Positions 34,645-45,306 of a DNA stretch of 64,000 nucleotides are shown in pieces (position 1 is the first letter of the stretch; each line of letters begins with the position of its first letter). The stretch is from G965227875 sp965227875. GTDB taxonomy: Bacteria > Pseudomonadota > Alphaproteobacteria > Rhizobiales > JAJFHC01. The translations under genes were made by a program, and so were the position numbers. The stretch lies in assembly GCA_965227875.1 (NCBI GenBank), contig OZ245783.1, positions 1,302,001-1,366,000 of the forward strand, read 5' to 3'. The notes beneath the pieces are model-generated. The model had not been told where the DNA came from and searched no databases. It was given only the letters and a program-made list of their open reading frames with translations.

Positions 34645-35501
34645 GACACGGCCCGCAAGCTGTCCGGCTGGCCCGTCGCACCTGCGACCTCGAAGGGACG
34701 GTCGTGGTCGAGCGAGGGTATCCGGCTTCGCGCAGCAAGCACCTCACCCGGATCGATCTGCGCCAGCGTCACGCCCGTTTCCGTCCCACCGTCCGCAAGG
34801 ACCTCTCCCCATGGCGAGACGACAAGGCTGTGGCCGTAGGTTTTGCGGCCATTCTCGTGTTCGCCGCTCTGCGCCGGTGCAACGACGAAGGCGGCGTTTT
34901 CGATCGCGCGTGCCCGCAAGAGCGTGTGCCAGTGCGCTTCTCCCGTGGGTCTGGTGAAGGCGGACGGGACGGCCAGAATCGTGGCCCCCTGCCGGGCAAG
35001 GCTGCGGTAGAGACCCGGAAACCTCAGGTCGTAACACACGCTCATGCCCAGCCGGCCCCACGGCAGGTCCGCGACGACCGCCCGGTCTCCCGGCGCGTAG
35101 GTCTTCGATTCGCGATAGGACTCCGTGTCCGACAGGGTCACGTCGAACATGTGTATCTTGTCGTAGCGCGCGGCGATCCCGCCGTCCGGAGCGACAAGGA
35201 AGGACCGGTTCGCGGCCTTGTCGTCCGCCACTCGGACGGCAAGCGACCCGATCAGCAGCCAGCATCCGAGTTCCGCGGCCAATTCGCGGAAACGGGCGAG
35301 AGCGACGTCATCTTTCTCCGTCGTGATCTGCGAGAAAAGCGCGCGCGACCCCAGTTCCATCAGCGACGTCATTTCCGGCGTCGCGACAAAATCGGCGCCC
35401 GCCGCGACGGCCTCCCGGATGAGTTCACTTGCCGCATCCACATTGCGCGCCAAGTCGCGCCCGGCGCAAAGCTGCACACATCCTATGGTCAGTCTGCTCA
35501 T
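34641..35501 (-). CDS. Carbon-nitrogen hydrolase (Nit1/deaminated-glutathione amidase type)
   Basis: Nitrilase-superfamily amidase of 286 residues. The catalytic triad is visible: E43 (TPEMTS), Lys in YDKIHMFD (about 115) and Cys in SVCYDLRFPGLYR (about 153). The latter motif is that of Nit1/YbeM enzymes, which repair deaminated glutathione. Its neighbours (glutaredoxin grxC 27 bases away, then the coupled DUF1178 gene) fit a thiol-metabolism role; that specificity is inferred from family resemblance. Confidence 0.92.
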   Translation of the reverse strand: MSRLTIGCVQLCAGRDLARNVDAASELIREAVAAGADFVATPEMTSLMELGSRALFSQITTEKDDVALARFRELAAELGCWLLIGSLAVRVADDKAANRSFLVAPDGGIAARYDKIHMFDVTLSDTESYRESKTYAPGDRAVVADLPWGRLGMSVCYDLRFPGLYRSLARQGATILAVPSAFTRPTGEAHWHTLLRARAIENAAFVVAPAQSGEHENGRKTYGHSLVVSPWGEVLADGGTETGVTLAQIDPGEVLAARSRIPSLDHDRPFEVAGATGQPDSLRAVS

Positions 35502-35528
35502 GTCCGTTGCCTTGTCCGGGACCTCTCG

Positions 35529-35786
35529 TCAGTCCCCCAGCATGGCGTCCAGGCGGCCCTCGCCGTCGAGGGCGTAGAGGTCGTCGCATCCGCCGACATG
35601 CGTGTCCCCGATGAATATCTGGGGAACAGACCGCCGGCCGTTGGCCCGCTCGGTCATGTCCTGGCGCGTGCCCGGACTGAAGGTGACGTCAATCTCCTCA
35701 TAGTCCACTCCCTTTTCGGCAAGCAGGCGCTTTGCCGAGTGGCAGTAGGGACACAGGCGCGTTGTGTAGATCGTTACGTTTTTCAT
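35529..35786 (-). CDS. grxC: Glutaredoxin 3
   Basis: 85-residue dithiol glutaredoxin with the CPYC active site at residues 12-15, SVPQIFIG (cis-Pro, glutathione binding) and GGCDDLYAL. It reduces disulfides using glutathione. It lies between comF and the nitrilase gene on the same strand. Confidence 0.96.
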   Translation of the reverse strand: MKNVTIYTTRLCPYCHSAKRLLAEKGVDYEEIDVTFSPGTRQDMTERANGRRSVPQIFIGDTHVGGCDDLYALDGEGRLDAMLGD

Positions 35787-35831
35787 TGCCTTACAGATAT
35801 ATCATGTCCATCGGCCACATATAGACCAAGT

Positions 35832-36614
35832 TCATGATTTGTCGAACGGCCCGATCGCGGCCGGCAGGTCGCCTGTCGTACCGGGGATCAGATCCTCGCG
35901 CACCCGCGCGAAGGCGAGAAGGTCGACCGACCGCGCACCCGCGCGGAGCAAGGTCCTGGCGCAGGCCTCCATCGTCGACCCGGTTGTGATGACGTCGTCG
36001 ACGAGAACGACACTGCGGCCGAACACGTCCGCCTTGCGGTGTTCAGGCACGCGAAACGCACCGCCGACATTGCGTCGCCGCTGCCCGGCGGTGAGACCGA
36101 CCTGCGACCGGGTCGCCCGGACGCGGACCAGCGCATCGTGAAAAACCGGCACCTCGCAGCCATCGGCCACCAGCTTCGCCAGCAGGGCGGCCTGGTTGAA
36201 CTTGCGTATCCTGTAGCGCCACTTGTTGAGCGGAACCGGCACGAGGAGCTGCGCATCCGCCAGAAGCCATTCGCCCGTCCTCGCCATCTGCGCCGACATG
36301 AACCGCGCGGCCTCGAAGCGCTCGGCGTATTTCAGGCCGTGCACCAGTTCACGGGCCACGCCGGTGTAGGCGCACACGAACGCCTCGTGACGGAACCCGG
36401 CCGTCTCGACGGAAATCGCTCGTCCGGCCTCGATACACAAGCGGCCCTGCGCCGGGTCCGAGGCGAACACGATGCCGTGCCAGCAGGCGGGGCACAGCTG
36501 CGCATGGTCGACAAGCGCCACCCCGCATCCCAGGCAGCGCGGCGGCAACAGGATGTCGCCGGCGAACCGCAGGGCTTTCGCAAGCAGTCCGTTGCGGGTA
36601 TTAGCTCGGGTCAT
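35832..36614 (-). CDS. ComF family phosphoribosyltransferase-like protein
   Basis: 260 residues. An N-terminal zinc-ribbon-like part (PPRCLGCGVAL ... LCPACW) precedes a type I PRTase domain with VVLVDDVITTGSTMEACA. ComF/GntX homologues are linked to DNA uptake and late steps of recombination, but the reaction is undefined. The start codon at 36614 shares a CATG with the divergent methyltransferase start. Confidence 0.93.
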   Translation of the reverse strand: MTRANTRNGLLAKALRFAGDILLPPRCLGCGVALVDHAQLCPACWHGIVFASDPAQGRLCIEAGRAISVETAGFRHEAFVCAYTGVARELVHGLKYAERFEAARFMSAQMARTGEWLLADAQLLVPVPLNKWRYRIRKFNQAALLAKLVADGCEVPVFHDALVRVRATRSQVGLTAGQRRRNVGGAFRVPEHRKADVFGRSVVLVDDVITTGSTMEACARTLLRAGARSVDLLAFARVREDLIPGTTGDLPAAIGPFDKS

Positions 36615-37560
36615 GATCGATCAGTCACCCAGCACCGCCTCACCCGCGAACGGGCCGTTCAGCAAGTCGGTTTTGCGCGGCCATCGCCGCCGTGCCGCGC
36701 CCGATGTGCGAGAGGCCGGTTTTCTCGTCAGCCTGGCCGCGCAGGGTCTGGCGGACCGGCTGGAGGACGTACAGCGCAGGTTCGAGACCGCATTGCTCTT
36801 TGGTTCCTTCAACGGGATCGCCACAGAAATCCTGTCGAAGAGCGACCGCATCGCAAGGCTGGTGGAAGCCGACAGCACCCCGGCAATGCTGTCGGGCATT
36901 GAAGGACCCGGGCTCGCGATGGACGAGGAATGCCTTCCCCTGCGGGAGGCCTGCCTCGATCTCTTTGTGAGCCCCCTCATGTTGCACTGGACGAACGACC
37001 TGCCCGGCGCGCTGATCCAGGTCCGCCGCGCCCTCAGGCCCGACGGGCTCATGATTTCAGCGCTTCTGGGCGGGGACAGCCTGCACGAGCTGCGCCAGAG
37101 TTTTTTGCGCGCCGAAGGCGAACTCGCCGGTGGCGTGTCGCCGCGGGTGGCGCCACTGGCCCATGTCCGGGAACTCGGCAGCCTCCTGATGCGTGCGGGC
37201 TACGCCCTTCCGGTCGCCGATTCCGACAGGTTTACGGTGCGCTACGGGGATGCGTTCGCCCTGCTCCATGACCTGAAACGCATGGGGCTTTCGAACGCGC
37301 TGCCCGCCGCCGGCCGGACCGGTTTGCGCCGGGATGTTCTGCACGGCATGGCCCGGCACTATGCCGAGGCGTTTTCGGATCCGGATGGCCGCATCCGTGC
37401 GACGTTCGAGATCGTCTACCTCACCGGCTGGGCACCCGACGAGTCGCAACCCAAACCCTTGCGGCCGGGCAGCGCAAGGACCCGTCTCGCCGACGCGCTC
37501 GGCACCGTGGAGCACCCCGCCGGTGACCCCGCACGCCTTGTCGAAAAACCTGAAGATTGA
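36613..37560 (+). CDS. Class I SAM methyltransferase (NDUFAF5/BioC-like)
   Basis: 315 residues. The middle region has the DLFVSPLMLHWTNDLPGALIQ motif and LRPDGLMISALLGGDSLHELR typical of the NDUFAF5/BioC-like group often found beside comF and grxC in alphaproteobacteria. Motif I is degenerate: ALLFGSFNGIATEIL in place of LDLGCGTG. SAM binding therefore needs checking. NDUFAF5 itself hydroxylates a complex I subunit, so a non-methyltransfer role is possible. The start at 36613 overlaps the comF start on the other strand. Confidence 0.85.
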   Translation: MIDQSPSTASPANGPFSKSVLRGHRRRAAPDVREAGFLVSLAAQGLADRLEDVQRRFETALLFGSFNGIATEILSKSDRIARLVEADSTPAMLSGIEGPGLAMDEECLPLREACLDLFVSPLMLHWTNDLPGALIQVRRALRPDGLMISALLGGDSLHELRQSFLRAEGELAGGVSPRVAPLAHVRELGSLLMRAGYALPVADSDRFTVRYGDAFALLHDLKRMGLSNALPAAGRTGLRRDVLHGMARHYAEAFSDPDGRIRATFEIVYLTGWAPDESQPKPLRPGSARTRLADALGTVEHPAGDPARLVEKPED

Positions 37561-37575
37561 CCGCACGAGCGGGCG

Positions 37576-37773
37576 TCAGAACATTCCCGCGACGAGTTCG
37601 AAGAAGTTGACGCGCACGCTGTCGCTGATGCTGCCGAGCACGACGAGAATTGAAATCGAGATGAAGCCGGCGACGAGGGCATATTCGATGACGGTGGCCC
37701 CGGAACGGCAGTCCCTGAAACGGTCAAGCTGCTTCCGCAACGCGCCTGGGTTGCGCCATTCTCGCGCTTTCAT
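37576..37773 (-). CDS. Flp/Fap-type IVb pilin
   Basis: 65-residue pilin precursor. A short basic leader ends CRSG, and the predicted prepilin-peptidase cut is before ATVIEYALVAGFISIS with the conserved Glu at +5 and a following hydrophobic helix. Flp pilins are normally exported by a Tad (CpaBCEF) system. No tad genes exist in this window, so the gene is an orphan here. Start at the ATG 37773; GTG at 37782 is in frame. Confidence 0.88.
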   Translation of the reverse strand: MKAREWRNPGALRKQLDRFRDCRSGATVIEYALVAGFISISILVVLGSISDSVRVNFFELVAGMF

Positions 37774-37808
37774 CCGGCCCACTCCCTGTCCACGGGACCG
37801 GTGCGCCG

Positions 37809-38225
37809 TCAGAGCAGGTCCCGCAATTGCGCCACGAGCGGAACGTCCGCAGGCGGCATTTCGTAGTCTCCCAGCCGGACCGGCCTGACCCAGGCGATCT
37901 CCTGACCTTCCTGGGGCACAACCCGTCCCGACCAGCGCCGGCAGACAAAAAGCGGCATGAGCAGGTGAAACGCCTCGTAGGCGTGACTCGCGAACGTGAA
38001 CGGGGCAAGACAGGCTTCCGTCACGTCCACCGCGAGTTCCTCGTGCAACTCGCGGATCACCGTCTGCTCGGGCCGTTCGTGCGGCTCGACCTTGCCCCCG
38101 GGAAACTCCCAGAGACCCGCCATCGCCTTGCCTTCCGGCCGCTTCGCGATGAGCACGCGGCCATCCGGATCGATCAGGGCGCAGGCAGCCACCAGCAACA
38201 CGCTTTTCGCTTCCGACTTGGACAT
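37809..38225 (-). CDS. mutT: 8-oxo-dGTP diphosphatase MutT-type NUDIX hydrolase
   Basis: 138 residues with a full Nudix box (GGKVEPHERPEQTVIRELHEEL, GX5EX7REUXEEXGU pattern with the terminal GU replaced by L). It sanitises oxidised dGTP and prevents A:T to C:G mutations. The order secA, ppiC, argJ, mutT around here is a common alphaproteobacterial arrangement. Confidence 0.9.
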   Translation of the reverse strand: MSKSEAKSVLLVAACALIDPDGRVLIAKRPEGKAMAGLWEFPGGKVEPHERPEQTVIRELHEELAVDVTEACLAPFTFASHAYEAFHLLMPLFVCRRWSGRVVPQEGQEIAWVRPVRLGDYEMPPADVPLVAQLRDLL

Positions 38226-38303
38226 GACGCTACCGGACAAAAGTTAACATAACGGTTAGAGATCGTTGCCCCCGAAACCCGAAAAACCCGTGTTTGCAGA
38301 GCG

Positions 38304-39533
38304 TTAACTGCGATAGTCCGCATTGATGTCGATATAGGCATGGGTCAGGTCGCAGGTCCAGACAGTGGCCTCGCCATCCCCTACCCCGACGTCCACTGCA
38401 AGGGCGATCTCCTGGCCGCGCATGTGGGCCTCGAGCGTCTCTTCGCGGTAGTCGGGGTCGATCATACCGTTTCTGGCAACCGAGACACCGCCGATCCGGA
38501 TCGCCAGTCTGTCCCGATCCGCCGCTTCGCCCGATTTTCCGACCGCCATGACGATGCGGCCCCAGTTCGCGTCCTCGCCCGCGATCGCCGTCTTGACCAG
38601 CGGCGAGTTCGCGACCGCCAGCCCGATCCTGCGTGCCGCCGCGTCGTCTTCGGCGCCGCTTACCGCCACTTCGATGAATTTCTGCGCGCCCTCACCGTCA
38701 CGCACCACCTGGTGCGCAAGGTCGAGCAGCACCTTGTGGATCGCACCGGCCAGTCTGGCGACGCGCGGGTCGGACCCGTCCGCGATATGCGGCCCGGTCT
38801 TGCCCGTGGCACAGAGCAGCACGGTGTCGCTGGTGGACGTGTCGCCGTCGACGGTGATGGCGTTGAAGCTGCGGTCGACGCTCTCCTTCAGGATGGCGTC
38901 AAGCAGTTCCCGAGAAACCGACGCATCGGTGAACACGAAAGCCAGCATCGTCGCCATGTCGGGCGCGATCATGCCGGATCCCTTCGCGATGCCGTTCACG
39001 GTCACCTGCACACCGTCGAGATCGGCCGTTGCCGTCGCAAGCTTGGGAAAGGTGTCTGTCGTCATGATGGCGGCAGCGGCGTCCTGCCACCCCTCCGCCG
39101 ATGCGCTCGCGACCATGGCCGGCACGTGTCCGACGATCGGCTCGGGTGCGAGCGCTTCGCCGATGACCCCCGTCGAGGCACAGAACACTTCGCCTGGCGC
39201 GCAGCCCACGGCGCCGGCCACGCTGTCGACGATCGCCCGGACGGAGGCGATCCCCGCGGAACCTGTGAAGGCATTGGCGTTGCCGGCATTGACCACGATC
39301 GCCCGGGCCGTGCCGGCTTCCAGGTTCTGGCGGCACCAGTCGACCGGGGCGGAGCGGGTCCGCGATCTGGTCAGCGTACCGGCGATGGCCGTGCCCTCAT
39401 CGAGCACGGCGACCATGGCATCGAGCCGACCCCTGTAGCGGCTTTCCGTCTGCGCGGCCCCCAGCTCAACACCGGCGAGCGGCGGCAGCCGGGGCACCGA
39501 CGCAGGCGCCAGCGGGGACACTTTCAGACCCAT
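38304..39533 (-). CDS. argJ: Bifunctional glutamate N-acetyltransferase/amino-acid acetyltransferase
   Basis: 409 residues; recycles the acetyl group in arginine synthesis. The proenzyme self-cleaves at the conserved ATML sequence (DMATMLAFVFTD), leaving Thr as nucleophile. GIAKGSGMIAPDMATML and NAITVDGDTSTSDTV are signature segments. I start at ATG 39533 (MGLKVSPLAP); an upstream in-frame Met exists at 39557. Confidence 0.96.
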   Translation of the reverse strand: MGLKVSPLAPASVPRLPPLAGVELGAAQTESRYRGRLDAMVAVLDEGTAIAGTLTRSRTRSAPVDWCRQNLEAGTARAIVVNAGNANAFTGSAGIASVRAIVDSVAGAVGCAPGEVFCASTGVIGEALAPEPIVGHVPAMVASASAEGWQDAAAAIMTTDTFPKLATATADLDGVQVTVNGIAKGSGMIAPDMATMLAFVFTDASVSRELLDAILKESVDRSFNAITVDGDTSTSDTVLLCATGKTGPHIADGSDPRVARLAGAIHKVLLDLAHQVVRDGEGAQKFIEVAVSGAEDDAAARRIGLAVANSPLVKTAIAGEDANWGRIVMAVGKSGEAADRDRLAIRIGGVSVARNGMIDPDYREETLEAHMRGQEIALAVDVGVGDGEATVWTCDLTHAYIDINADYRS

Positions 39534-39578
39534 CTCGACAGACCTTGTCCGGCCCACCCCGCAGGCATGATCCGTAGC

Positions 39579-40454
39579 CTACTGGGACTGGGTTTCGCGG
39601 GCCACCGGCTTGGCGTCCGGATCGACATACTCGATCTGTGCGGCGGCACGAAGCTTGTCGGCGGTCTCCGCCACCCTCTGGCGCAGGAGAACGTTGCGGA
39701 TGCGCGTCTTCACCGCGTCGAAATCCTGGACCTGGTGCGGGCGACGGTCTTCCACCATCACGAGGTTCCAGAGATCTTCGTTGCCCACTCTCGACTTGAA
39801 GGGATTGGAGACCTGGCCCTTCTTGAGCTTGAAGGCAACTTCACTGATCGCGGGCACCATCTTGTCCTTGATGAAATAGCCCAGATCGCCGCCGGCCGGC
39901 GCGTTCTGGCTGAGAGAGCGGGCCTTGGCGAGGTCACCGAAGTTCGCGCCCTTCTTGACCGCCTGCAGGATGGTGTCGGCCTCTTCCTTGGTCTTGACGA
40001 CGATCAGGCGGGCACGGATCTCGTCCTGCGGTTCGATCTTGGCCGACTCGGCCTTGTAGATTGCCTTGGCATCCTCGTCGGAGACGCGCGGTTCGATCTT
40101 GAGCTTGAAATATGCGTCACGCAGCGCCTTGGACCGGTAGTAGGACGCCCGGCGCTCGTATTCCTTGGTCGACGTGATCTTGGCGCGCTCCGCCGCCTGG
40201 GCGATGAGCTTGCGTTCGACGAGATAGCCGACGAGGAACCGGTAGCGGTGCTCGCCCGGTACCGCGGCCAGCTGGGCCAGGAGGTCTTCGGCGGCGTATT
40301 CCACGTCCTTCGAGGTGATCGGCTCGCCGTTCACCTTCGCCACGACCCTGACTTCTTCGTTCTGCTGGGCATGGGCCGGGACAACAGCTGCCCACAGGCC
40401 GACCAACAGCAATGCGAGGGAGAACGCAGCCGCCCTGCCAGTAAACTTACGCAT
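39579..40454 (-). CDS. PpiC-type (parvulin/SurA-like) peptidylprolyl isomerase, exported
   Basis: 291 residues. A signal peptide (MRKFTGRAAAFSLALLLVGL ... AHAQQ) sends it to the periplasm. The rotamase region includes ARLIVVKTKEEADTILQAVKKG and GGDLGYFIKDKM, with QVSNPFKSRVG. It probably folds exported proteins, and it sits divergent from secA. ggagag lies just before the ATG at 40454. Confidence 0.92.
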   Translation of the reverse strand: MRKFTGRAAAFSLALLLVGLWAAVVPAHAQQNEEVRVVAKVNGEPITSKDVEYAAEDLLAQLAAVPGEHRYRFLVGYLVERKLIAQAAERAKITSTKEYERRASYYRSKALRDAYFKLKIEPRVSDEDAKAIYKAESAKIEPQDEIRARLIVVKTKEEADTILQAVKKGANFGDLAKARSLSQNAPAGGDLGYFIKDKMVPAISEVAFKLKKGQVSNPFKSRVGNEDLWNLVMVEDRRPHQVQDFDAVKTRIRNVLLRQRVAETADKLRAAAQIEYVDPDAKPVARETQSQ

Positions 40455-40813
40455 CAAGCTCTCCAATTTAACAGTTTTCCGTTCTGCCCCTGCCACAAGA
40501 TGGCCCCGGGGACGCGCCTGCGGGCGCATCGGGAAGAAGAATCCGGCACCCTGCGGCGGCCCTGCCCACGGCGGCGCATAATGATCGTAATGGCCTCGTG
40601 TTGCAACCCGATGGCAATGGTAAGGATAATCTCGGTTTTTGCCGGGAATTGTGTCCCGGTCATGGCGTTGACATTAACTGGGGCGAAGCTTATCTGTCCA
40701 CAGGCATCAAGACTTGGGCCAAGCTGCATTTCACACTCTTTGCCGACCCCGGCAAGACCCCGTGACCGTGACGCTACGCACCTTCCGGGCCCAAAAGGAT
40801 ATGGAAAACCGCA
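40455..40813. other. Divergent promoter region of ppiC and secA
   Basis: 359 bases between the two divergent starts. It contains the secA promoter described separately; no RNA gene or small coding frame is seen. Confidence 0.5.
40668..40696 (+). promoter_or_regulatory. Sigma-70-type promoter of secA
   Basis: TTGACA at 40668-40673 and TATCTG at 40691-40696 with exactly 17 bases between, 118 bases upstream of the secA ATG. Confidence 0.6.
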
Positions 40814-43546
<2,733 letters not shown>

Positions 43547-43681
43547 TCCCTCCCCGGCGCGGGACATGGCCCCGGGTTTAGCCGGCGCACTCTGCGCTGT
43601 TCCCGCGGCGGGTCCGCCATGCGAGACTGCTCCTCGTGACGACCGTCATGCGGGACACGGCAAAGCGGGAACGGAAACATC

Positions 43682-44974
43682 ATGACTGCAAGCGACGCCA
43701 AGGGCCTGCCGCGCGATCACGCGGCCCGCATGCGGCTCAACAACGAGGCCCATGCCCGGCCGCCGGAAGCCCTCGTCCCGCCCGTCCGTCTCAGCTACAT
43801 CGTCCTGTTCGGGGACGACGACGTCCGGCCCGTCGCCGATCTCTGCAAGCGGTACGGCGTCGCGCCGCCACCCGCCGGCGACGTCCGCCACTTCAGCGCC
43901 GATCTCGGTCCCTTCCGGCTGAAGTGGGAACGCCACACCGAGTTCACGCGCTACTGGTTCACCGTCGCCGCCGGCGAAGGCGCGCTCTTCGAACGCACCG
44001 CGATCTCCGCGGTTCCCGCGGACTGGCTCGCCACCCTGGACGGCAGCATCATCCTCGCGGCACATGCGGAACTCGCCCGGCTGCCGGACATGACGCCGGA
44101 CCCCGAGAACGTCGCCGACCTGCATTTCGGCGGCAACCCCGTCATTGGCGCTCACGTCGCCGGCGGACTCGGCATTGCGTTCACGGATTTCCGCATCCAT
44201 GCCGACGGTTTCTCGCGTTTCCTCGTCTACGACAACGGCATGGCGCCGCGCCAGCGCGGAAGAACCATGCAGCGGCTTCTGGAAATCGACACCTACCGTG
44301 TCATGGCCCTTCTGACCTTGCCGGTGGCCCTCGAGCTGACCCCCGTCCTCGGCTATCTCGAAACGGATCTCGCCGCGATCACCGGGGCGATGCGCCAGGC
44401 CGGCGAAGAGGACGAGCCGGGACTGCTCGACCGGCTCACCCTGCTGCATGCCGATATCGTGCAGAGACACACCGACAGCCAGTTCCGGTTCTCCGCGGCG
44501 CTCGCCTATTCCGACCTCGTCGAACGGCGTATCGCCGAGTTGCGCGAGAAGCGGCTGCCGGGCTCCCAGACCTACCGCGAATTCATCGAACGCCGCCTCA
44601 ACCCGGCGATGAAGACCTGCGAGGCCGCGGCCAGGCGCATGGCCACGCTGTCCGAACGGGTCGCCAGGGCGACGCAACTCCTGTCGACGCGCGTCGACAT
44701 CAGCCGCGAACGCCAGAACCAGGCACTGCTCGAATCGATGAACCGCCGTGTCAGGCTGCAATTGCGCTTGCAGCAGACCGTCGAGGGCCTGTCCGCCGCC
44801 GCGATCACCTACTACATCGTCGGACTTGTGGGATACGCCATGAAGGGTCTCGACGACATCGGCATCCCGTTGCCGGCGAAACCTTCCGTCCTGACCGCCC
44901 TGTCGATCCCCCTCGTTCTCGCACTCGTCATCATGGGGGTGCGGCGGATTCACCGGCGCATCGGTCACGGATAG
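43682..44974 (+). CDS. DUF3422 family membrane protein
   Basis: 430 residues. The N-terminal part (RLNNEAHARPPEAL, WERHTEFTRYWF) is the DUF3422 signature, the middle is helical and the last 80 residues hold two hydrophobic helices (AAITYYIVGLVGYAMKGL and LTALSIPLVLALVIMGVR). Function is unknown. The fold resembles Mg/Co channel-like CorA superfamily proteins only superficially; I do not assign transport. Its 3' end is overlapped by the frameshifted gene on the other strand. Confidence 0.9.
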   Translation: MTASDAKGLPRDHAARMRLNNEAHARPPEALVPPVRLSYIVLFGDDDVRPVADLCKRYGVAPPPAGDVRHFSADLGPFRLKWERHTEFTRYWFTVAAGEGALFERTAISAVPADWLATLDGSIILAAHAELARLPDMTPDPENVADLHFGGNPVIGAHVAGGLGIAFTDFRIHADGFSRFLVYDNGMAPRQRGRTMQRLLEIDTYRVMALLTLPVALELTPVLGYLETDLAAITGAMRQAGEEDEPGLLDRLTLLHADIVQRHTDSQFRFSAALAYSDLVERRIAELREKRLPGSQTYREFIERRLNPAMKTCEAAARRMATLSERVARATQLLSTRVDISRERQNQALLESMNRRVRLQLRLQQTVEGLSAAAITYYIVGLVGYAMKGLDDIGIPLPAKPSVLTALSIPLVLALVIMGVRRIHRRIGHG

Positions 44975-45235
44975 CGCCATCCGGCCGCTGCCGGGGAACC
45001 AGACGTTCCACGTCGGCACGAACGCGGCGCGCGGCATCTTCCTTGACCGGACCGCACCCGCGGATCTCCGCGGCCGCGACGAGCGCCTCGTACCAGGTCA
45101 GCAGATCGCTCGCCAGCCGGCGGTCCCGGCCAAGGCGGAACGGGTCGAGAGCCGTCCCGCGAACTCCGCATCCGAAAGCAGCCGGGCAACCTCGTATTCG
45201 TCCTTGCAGGCGGAAATCACCTTGCCGCGCCGCAT
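44931..45235 (-). pseudogene. Small gene with apparent one-base frameshift
   Basis: On the minus strand, the ATG at 45235 opens MRRGKVISACKDEYEVARLL and then ends out of register. In the next frame a well-formed helical stretch continues: DPFRLGRDRRLASDLLTWYE, then LVAAAEIRGCGPVKEDAARR, ending at 44931. Codon use is normal on both sides of a break near 45147-45154, and the total length (305) is one short of a multiple of three. It is either a real pseudogene or an assembly error. The last 43 bases overlap DUF3422. No family is recognised. Confidence 0.45.
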
Positions 45236-45306
45236 GGTCTTGCTGTTATGTTGGCGTCGTCTCCCCGCCCAACCCAACCTGACGATATCCGGAGCTTGCC
45301 CTGGCG

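Noticed and set aside
43646..45037. 463-residue minus-strand frame over DUF3422
   Set aside because: Antisense shadow; it only touches the frameshifted gene in another frame.
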